DNA of 64,000 nt, taken from assembly GCF_026625805.1 (NCBI RefSeq), contig NZ_CP113064.1:3264657-3328656 (forward strand). The letters run 5' to 3'. This document shows positions 57,107 to 64,000 of this stretch, piece by piece (the first letter of the stretch is position 1; each line of letters begins with the position of its first letter). The DNA comes from Brevundimonas sp. SL130. GTDB lineage: Bacteria > Pseudomonadota > Alphaproteobacteria > Caulobacterales > Caulobacteraceae. The position numbers were made by a program, and so were the translations under genes. The notes beneath the pieces are model-generated. The model was not told where the DNA came from and made no database searches. It was given only the letters and a program-made list of their open reading frames with translations.

Positions 57107-57991
57107 ATGACGGACGCCAAGCTCAAGATCGCCGTGATCGGCCCCGGCGCCATCGGCGGCACGGTGGCGGCCTGGCTGGCGCAGCGCGCGGATCTCGACG
57201 TCCTGGTCTGCGCCCGCACGCCGTTTGCGGACCTGGAGATCGAAGCCCCCGGCGGGCGGATCGCCGCCACGCCGACGGTCGCGACCCGCCCGGACGGTCT
57301 GACGCCCGTCGACTGGGTGATCGTGGCCACCAAGACCTATGACACCGCCTCGACCCTGGTCTGGCTCGAGGGGCTGGTCGGCCCTGAAACGCGGGTGGCC
57401 ATTCTCCGCAACGGGGTCGAACACCTGGCCCCGTTCGCCGACCGAGTCCCCGTCGACCGCCTCGTCCCCGCCGTGGTGGACATACCGGCTGAACGCCGGG
57501 CGCCCGGCCGGATCCTTCAGAGGCGCGACGGCTGGATCAAGACTCCAGACGGCGAAGCGGGCGCCGCCTTCGTCGCCCTGTTCGCCCATACGCCGATCCA
57601 CGCCGAGACCACGGCCGACTTCCGCTCCGAAGCTTGGAAGAAGCTGGCCCTGAACTGCGCCGGCGCCGTCAACGCCCTGATCCTCAAACCCTCCGGCATC
57701 GCCCATGACGAAGGCGCCGCCTCCGTGATGCGCGCCCTGGTCGCCGAATGCGTCTTGGTGGGTCGAGCGGAAGGGGCGCTCCTGCCCGACGATCTGCCGG
57801 ACCAGGTCATCGCCGGCTATCGCGCCGCCGCCCCGGACGGGATCAACTCGCTCCACGCCGACCGCGCCGCCGGCCGCCCCATGGAGCTGGACGCCCGCAA
57901 CGGGGTCATCGTCCGCCTCGGCGCCCGCCACGGCCTGCCGACCCCGGCCAACGCCCTGATCGTCGCCCTGCTGAACGCGGCCGCGCTGTAG
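57107..57991 (+). CDS. Ketopantoate reductase-family oxidoreductase (PanE/ApbA)
   Basis: The 294-residue protein has the N-terminal Rossmann motif VIGPGAIGGTVAAWLAQ at residue 10, WVIVATKTYDTAST near 70 and ILRNGVEHLAPF near 98. The C-terminal helical domain includes the conserved catalytic Lys region EAWKKLALNCAGAVNAL near 175. It starts 11 bases after oxyR and may share its message. The family includes true 2-dehydropantoate reductases and paralogues of unknown substrate. No other pantothenate gene is nearby, so I do not give it the panE symbol. Confidence 0.85.
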   Translation: MTDAKLKIAVIGPGAIGGTVAAWLAQRADLDVLVCARTPFADLEIEAPGGRIAATPTVATRPDGLTPVDWVIVATKTYDTASTLVWLEGLVGPETRVAILRNGVEHLAPFADRVPVDRLVPAVVDIPAERRAPGRILQRRDGWIKTPDGEAGAAFVALFAHTPIHAETTADFRSEAWKKLALNCAGAVNALILKPSGIAHDEGAASVMRALVAECVLVGRAEGALLPDDLPDQVIAGYRAAAPDGINSLHADRAAGRPMELDARNGVIVRLGARHGLPTPANALIVALLNAAAL

Positions 57992-58017
57992 GCGCGGTCC
58001 CGCTTTTGGGCTCAAAC

Positions 58018-58055
58018 AAAAAGGGCCGGCGGATCGCTCCGCCGGCCCTCTTTCT
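58018..58055. terminator. Bidirectional terminator between the PanE-like gene and acnA
   Basis: An 11-bp perfect stem (AGGGCCGGCGG / CCGCCGGCCCT, loop ATCGCT, 58022-58049) is followed by CTTTCT on the plus strand and TTTTT on the minus strand. It suits both convergent genes. Confidence 0.88.
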
Positions 58056-58073
58056 ATCTCAGCGAACCGCCGA

Positions 58074-60800
<2,727 letters not shown>

Positions 60801-61001
60801 GGAGAGTTTTCCTCTGTTCAGCGCCGCCCGACAATCCGGTTGCGCCTTCGCGCGACAGACGCAGCGGCTCACAGGGCCCCTGCGCGCGCGGCGAAAGCCT
60901 GCTGCGGCAATCGTGCCTATAGTCCGCTCATCGCGCACCGTCCATGTGTCCACACCCTCGACGCGGACATTGAGAAAGGTTCTCAAAACAAAGGCGTTCT
61001 T
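60801..61001. other. acnA upstream region
   Basis: These 201 bases hold the acnA leader and promoter on the minus strand. A CGCGCGCGGCGAAAG-like GC-rich stretch (about 60880-60896) and TTGAGAACCTTTCTCAA, a 17-bp near-perfect palindrome read on the minus strand at 60971-60986, are visible. The palindrome (TGAGAAAGGTTCTCA) could be an operator. No gene is seen. Confidence 0.45.
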
Positions 61002-61131
61002 CTCCCTCCCCTTCATGGGGAGGGACGATCGCGCAGCGATCAGGGTGGGGCCGTCAGGATCGCATCGGCGGACACGCCCCCACCCGGGCTCGGCTGACGC
61101 CTCGCCGTCCCTCCCCATGAAGGGGAGGGAG
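61002..61131. repeat. Palindromic intergenic repeat, family E
   Basis: Bases 61002-61027 and 61106-61131 are perfect reverse complements over 26 bases; each arm is itself a hairpin around ATG (CCCTCCCC, GGGGAGGG). The centre carries ATCGCGCAGCGAT, also palindromic. It ends nine bases before the ccmA start and so becomes part of the ccm leader. Confidence 0.85.
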
Positions 61132-61139
61132 ACTTCGTC

Positions 61140-61763
61140 ATGATCCACGCCCTCTCGATCTCCGACCTGACCGTCTCTCGCGGCGAGCGCCTGCTGTTCC
61201 AGGGTCTCGACCTGCGCCTCCAAGCCGGCGAAGCCGTGGTGCTGACGGGCGCAAACGGCGCAGGCAAGACCAGTCTGCTGCGAACCATCGCCGGCCTGTT
61301 GCGTCCCGACGCCGGAGAGGTCGCCTTCCACGACGGCGACGGCAATCCGCTGGACGAGCGGCTGGCGCGCGGCCGCGAAACCCATTTTCTGGGCCACCAG
61401 GACGGGCTGAAGACCGGGCGGACGGCGCGCGAGGAGCTGGGTTTCCAGTGCGACTGGCTGGGTCACGTCCAATGCGGCCTGGACGATGCGGTCGAAGCCT
61501 TCGGCCTCGCTCCCCTCCTGGACCTTGAAGTCCGCCGCCTGTCCGCCGGTCAACGCCGCCGCCTCGCCATGGGCCGGCTGGTCGGCTCGCCGCGCGCCCT
61601 GTGGCTGCTGGACGAGCCCATGGCCCCGCTGGACACCCGCTGGCGCGCCGTCTTCGCCGACCAGATGCGCCGCCATCTCGACGCCGACGGCCTGATTCTC
61701 GCCGCCGTCCACGACCCCCTGCCCCTCCCGGCCCGCACCCTGGACCTGGGAGGCCTGACGTGA
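61140..61763 (+). CDS. ccmA: Haem exporter ABC ATPase CcmA
   Basis: CcmA powers release of haem-loaded CcmE in cytochrome c maturation. The 207-residue ABC ATPase has Walker [18 protein letters not shown] near residue 36, the signature [15 protein letters not shown] near 134, Walker [13 protein letters not shown] near 155 and the switch His in [11 protein letters not shown] near 190. The [19 protein letters not shown] segment near 82 is typical of CcmA. Its stop overlaps the GTG start of the DUF3800 gene (GTGA). Confidence 0.93.
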   Translation: MIHALSISDLTVSRGERLLFQGLDLRLQAGEAVVLTGANGAGKTSLLRTIAGLLRPDAGEVAFHDGDGNPLDERLARGRETHFLGHQDGLKTGRTAREELGFQCDWLGHVQCGLDDAVEAFGLAPLLDLEVRRLSAGQRRRLAMGRLVGSPRALWLLDEPMAPLDTRWRAVFADQMRRHLDADGLILAAVHDPLPLPARTLDLGGLT

Positions 61764-62623
61764 GTTGGTCCTTCTTCATCGACGAGTCCGGTCAGGATCG
61801 TCGCGCCTCGCCATATGAGGTGCTGGCGGCCATCGGGGTCGAGGACCGCCGCATCTGGCCTTTGATCAGACAACTGTCCGATGCTCAGGCCCACTTCTTC
61901 GGCATGCGGCTTTTCGAGGCCTATGGACGCGAAGCCAAGGCTCAGAAGCTGCTCAACGCCAAGACCTTCCGGCTCGCCGGGCAGATGCCATCCTTCGACC
62001 ATGCCGAGCGCACCCGGTTGGCAAACGAAGCCTTGATGGACGGCGCGCATCCGACGACCGAACGACTGACCGCCCTCGGCCAAGCGAAGATCGCCTACTG
62101 CCGTTTCGCCTTAAAGCTCGCGCGCCGCCAGAAGGCCCAGGTCTTCGCCACCATCGTTCCTCGCACTGCGCCCAGGCCGGACGACTTCAACGCCTTGCGC
62201 AAGGACTATGCCTATTTGTTCGAGCGGATCTTCTACTTCCTGAACGGGTTGGAGGAGGAGCCCATGGGCTATCTGGTCTTCGACGAGATTGACCGGAGCG
62301 CCTGTCATATCCTGCTGGGACAGGTCTCGAACTATTTCGTGCGCACGGCAAATGGACGGACCCGGGCGCGCCTGATCATTCCCGAACCCTTCTTCGTTCA
62401 CAGCGACCTGACCACCCTCGTCCAACTGGCGGACATCATGGCCTATGTGATCAGTTGGGGCGTAAGGCTGCGAAGCATGAACGAACCGGCGCGCGCTGAA
62501 CTGTCGCTTATCGCCGACGACGTATTGGCCCTGAGGTTCGCGCGACGCCTCGCCGGCGGGGAATGGCAATCCGGCTTCAAGATCATCAACGACCTTAGGC
62601 CTGCCGGCGGGGCCCGAAATTGA
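61760..62623 (+). CDS. DUF3800 domain protein inserted in the ccm operon
   Basis: GTG 61760 gives a 287-residue protein beginning [20 protein letters not shown], the hallmark DUF3800 start. [10 protein letters not shown]-like [13 protein letters not shown] near 90, [18 protein letters not shown] near 170, [20 protein letters not shown] near 208 and [12 protein letters not shown] near 228 are conserved acidic segments of the RNase H-like fold. DUF3800 proteins are found in mobile and defence-related settings, and their activity is unknown. Here the gene is translationally coupled to ccmA and breaks the usual ccmA-ccmB adjacency. Codon use is a little less GC-rich than in its neighbours, consistent with acquisition. 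Confidence 0.85.
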   Translation: MSWSFFIDESGQDRRASPYEVLAAIGVEDRRIWPLIRQLSDAQAHFFGMRLFEAYGREAKAQKLLNAKTFRLAGQMPSFDHAERTRLANEALMDGAHPTTERLTALGQAKIAYCRFALKLARRQKAQVFATIVPRTAPRPDDFNALRKDYAYLFERIFYFLNGLEEEPMGYLVFDEIDRSACHILLGQVSNYFVRTANGRTRARLIIPEPFFVHSDLTTLVQLADIMAYVISWGVRLRSMNEPARAELSLIADDVLALRFARRLAGGEWQSGFKIINDLRPAGGARN

Positions 62624-62711
62624 AAAAGGCAATGCTCCCGTTTCCGGTCACAAAGCCTCCAAAAGGCAATATCGTGATCTCGCCCCGCAGTGTCAACGTC
62701 GGAGCAGGCGA

Positions 62712-63413
62712 ATGAGCTCGGACGCCGAACCCCGCCCGCCCGGCCTGCGCGGCGCGACGCGCGTGCTGCTGGAGCGGGAGTTGGATCTGGCCTGGAGCGG
62801 CGGGGGCGGCCCCCTGCTGGCCTGCGGCTTTTTCATCTGTCTGACCGCTGTCCTGCCCCTGGCCGTGGGCGGCGATCCGCGCACGCTTTCGCCCGTGGCC
62901 GGCGGGATCGCCTGGCTGGCTCTGGCCCTGGCCTCGCTGCTGTCGCTGGAGCGGCTGTTCGAGCGGGATCTGGAGGATGGGGCGCTGGACCTGTTGGCGC
63001 TCGGCCATCTGCCGCTGGAATCGGTCGTCCTGATCAAGGCCCTGGCCCAATGGATCGCCGTCGGCCTGCCCCTGGCCCTGACCGCGCCGGTCGCGGCCCT
63101 GGCCCTGGGCCTGCCGCCGGCCTTGATCCCGCTCACCGCCCTGTCGGCCCTGATCGGCGGGGCGGGCTTCGCCTTTACCGGAACCCTGGGCGCCGCCCTG
63201 GCTCTGGGGGCGAAGCGGGGCGGCCTGCTGATCGCCGTCGTGGTCCTGCCCCTGTTCATTCCGCCCGTGGTCTTCGGCGCCGGAGCGCTGGAACGCGCCG
63301 CCTCGGGCCAGTCGCCCGCTCCGGCCCTGGCCTTCCTGGGCGCCTATGTCCTGTTCGCCGGCGTCATTGCCGCCTTCGCCGGGGCGGCGGCGGTCAGGAA
63401 CGCCCAGGGATGA
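62712..63413 (+). CDS. ccmB: Haem exporter permease CcmB
   Basis: CcmB is the six-helix membrane partner of CcmA. The 233 residues show LLERELDLAWSGGGGPLLAC near residue 19, LLSLERLFERDLEDGALDLL near 78 (coupling segment) and GFAFTGTLGAALALGAKRGG near 158 followed by LLIAVVVLPLFIPPVVFG. ATG 62712 is 88 bases after the DUF3800 stop; that gap has lower GC and no terminator, so read-through from ccmA is plausible. Confidence 0.93.
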   Translation: MSSDAEPRPPGLRGATRVLLERELDLAWSGGGGPLLACGFFICLTAVLPLAVGGDPRTLSPVAGGIAWLALALASLLSLERLFERDLEDGALDLLALGHLPLESVVLIKALAQWIAVGLPLALTAPVAALALGLPPALIPLTALSALIGGAGFAFTGTLGAALALGAKRGGLLIAVVVLPLFIPPVVFGAGALERAASGQSPAPALAFLGAYVLFAGVIAAFAGAAAVRNAQG

Positions 63414-63467
63414 CCCGCACGATGCGCCGCTTGCCCGCTGCGGCGCCGCCGCGTAATCGCTGAAACC

Positions 63468-64000
63468 ATGTTCGGCCTGTCCAACCCGCAGCGTTTCATG
63501 GCCTTCACCGGCCCCTTGACGCCCGTGCTCTGGGCGGTCGCCGCCGTGCTGCTGGCCGTGGGCGCCTGGCTCAGTTTCACCGTCCCCGCCGACTATCAGC
63601 AGGGCGACACGGTGCGGATCATGTTCGTCCATGTGCCCGCCGCCGTCTGGGGCCTGGGCGCCTACGCCGCCTTGGGCGTCTCCAGCTTCTTCGCCCTGGT
63701 GTTCCGCCACGCCCTGGCCGACGCCGCCGCCCGGGCCGCCGCCCTGCCCGGCGCCGCCTTCACGGCCCTGGCCCTGTTCACCGGCTCGCTGTGGGGCCAG
63801 CCGATGTGGGGGACCTGGTGGGTGTGGGACGCGCGCCTGACCAGCGTGCTGGTCCTGTTCCTCTTCTACCTCGGCTATATGGCGCTGCGGGCCTCGATCG
63901 ACGATGAGCAAAAGGGGGCGCGCGCCGCCGCCGTGCTCGGCCTGGTCGGCCTGATCAACCTGCCCATCGTCAAGTTCTCGGTCGACTGGTGGAACACCCT
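63468..64000 (+). CDS. ccmC: Haem exporter/CcmE-loading protein CcmC, 3' end beyond window
   Basis: The first 177 residues of CcmC are present; the frame is open at the window end. ATG 63468 starts FGLSNPQRFMAF. The first periplasmic His is in IMFVHVPAAVWGLGAYA near residue 50, and the Trp-rich haem-handling motif GTWWVWDARLTSVLVL is near 115. The gene order ccmA-[DUF3800]-ccmB-ccmC is otherwise that of a standard ccm operon, and ccmD and further genes are expected beyond the edge. Confidence 0.92.
   Translation, partial: MFGLSNPQRFMAFTGPLTPVLWAVAAVLLAVGAWLSFTVPADYQQGDTVRIMFVHVPAAVWGLGAYAALGVSSFFALVFRHALADAAARAAALPGAAFTALALFTGSLWGQPMWGTWWVWDARLTSVLVLFLFYLGYMALRASIDDEQKGARAAAVLGLVGLINLPIVKFSVDWWNT

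Noticed and set aside
61760-62623. Calling the DUF3800 gene part of a defence system
   Set aside because: No other defence component is nearby; the neighbours are ordinary cytochrome maturation genes.

Overview
The window is about 67% GC and almost fully coding. It reads as chromosome of an alphaproteobacterium of the Caulobacteraceae, most likely Brevundimonas or a close relative. The evidence is the atpHAGDC operon separated from F0 genes, TonB-receptor-centred iron uptake, an Entner-Doudoroff cluster (zwf-pgl-edd-glk), an Anbu protease operon, and many palindromic intergenic repeats. No rRNA, tRNA or CRISPR was found. The genus assignment is an inference from gene content and composition.

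Layout. 1-2.6 kb: an LD-carboxypeptidase (cut by the window edge) diverging from a frameshifted Mpl-type Mur ligase, together a peptidoglycan-recycling pair. 2.6-12.5 kb: iron acquisition on the minus strand. A TonB receptor is followed by PepSY membrane protein, DUF2271, DUF4198, ApbE and a membrane-anchored flavoreductase, which looks like a ferric-siderophore reduction module. Next to it are piuC and a siderophore receptor with its own terminator and palindromic operator-like sites. 12.5-16.6 kb: the Anbu operon (ATP-grasp, alpha-E, transglutaminase-like, Anbu). 16.6-18 kb: a 1.2-kb IS110 element inserted in a REP-like palindrome. Its upstream non-coding end carries segments matching both its target and its own ends, as expected of a bridge RNA.

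18-26.5 kb: a FAD reductase, then the histidine locus: a TrpR-like regulator with a palindromic operator, hisG, hisD, a fusion of a dead HisC-like domain to HisB, hisH, hisA, hisF and fused hisIE. Three related palindromic repeats lie inside this locus. 26.5-31.8 kb: zwf, pgl, edd and glk carry glucose to KDPG; eda is not here. 31.9-38.6 kb: DUF1295, a nucleotidyltransferase-like protein, thiD, a SugE/Gdx exporter, folP, a winged-helix regulator with a membrane protein, an acyltransferase behind a palindromic operator, and a HIT protein. 38.7-44.5 kb: mdh, an IS5-family element in the centre of another palindrome, zapE, asd and rarD.

44.5-50.8 kb: a serine hydrolase and the F1 ATP synthase operon. 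51-57 kb: a secreted phosphatase/nuclease-like protein, TerC, a glutaminyl cyclase, then katG diverging from an OxyR that has only one cysteine, with an OxyR-type site between them. 57-64 kb: a ketopantoate-reductase-like protein, acnA, and the start of the cytochrome c maturation operon (ccmA, ccmB, ccmC), into which a DUF3800 gene has been inserted.

The strongest candidates for new biology are the bridge-RNA guides of the IS110 element, the pseudo-HisC/HisB fusion, the family of palindromes concentrated in the his locus, the single-cysteine OxyR and the DUF3800 gene within ccm. Many predicted ORFs on the strand opposite real genes are by-products of high GC and are not listed.
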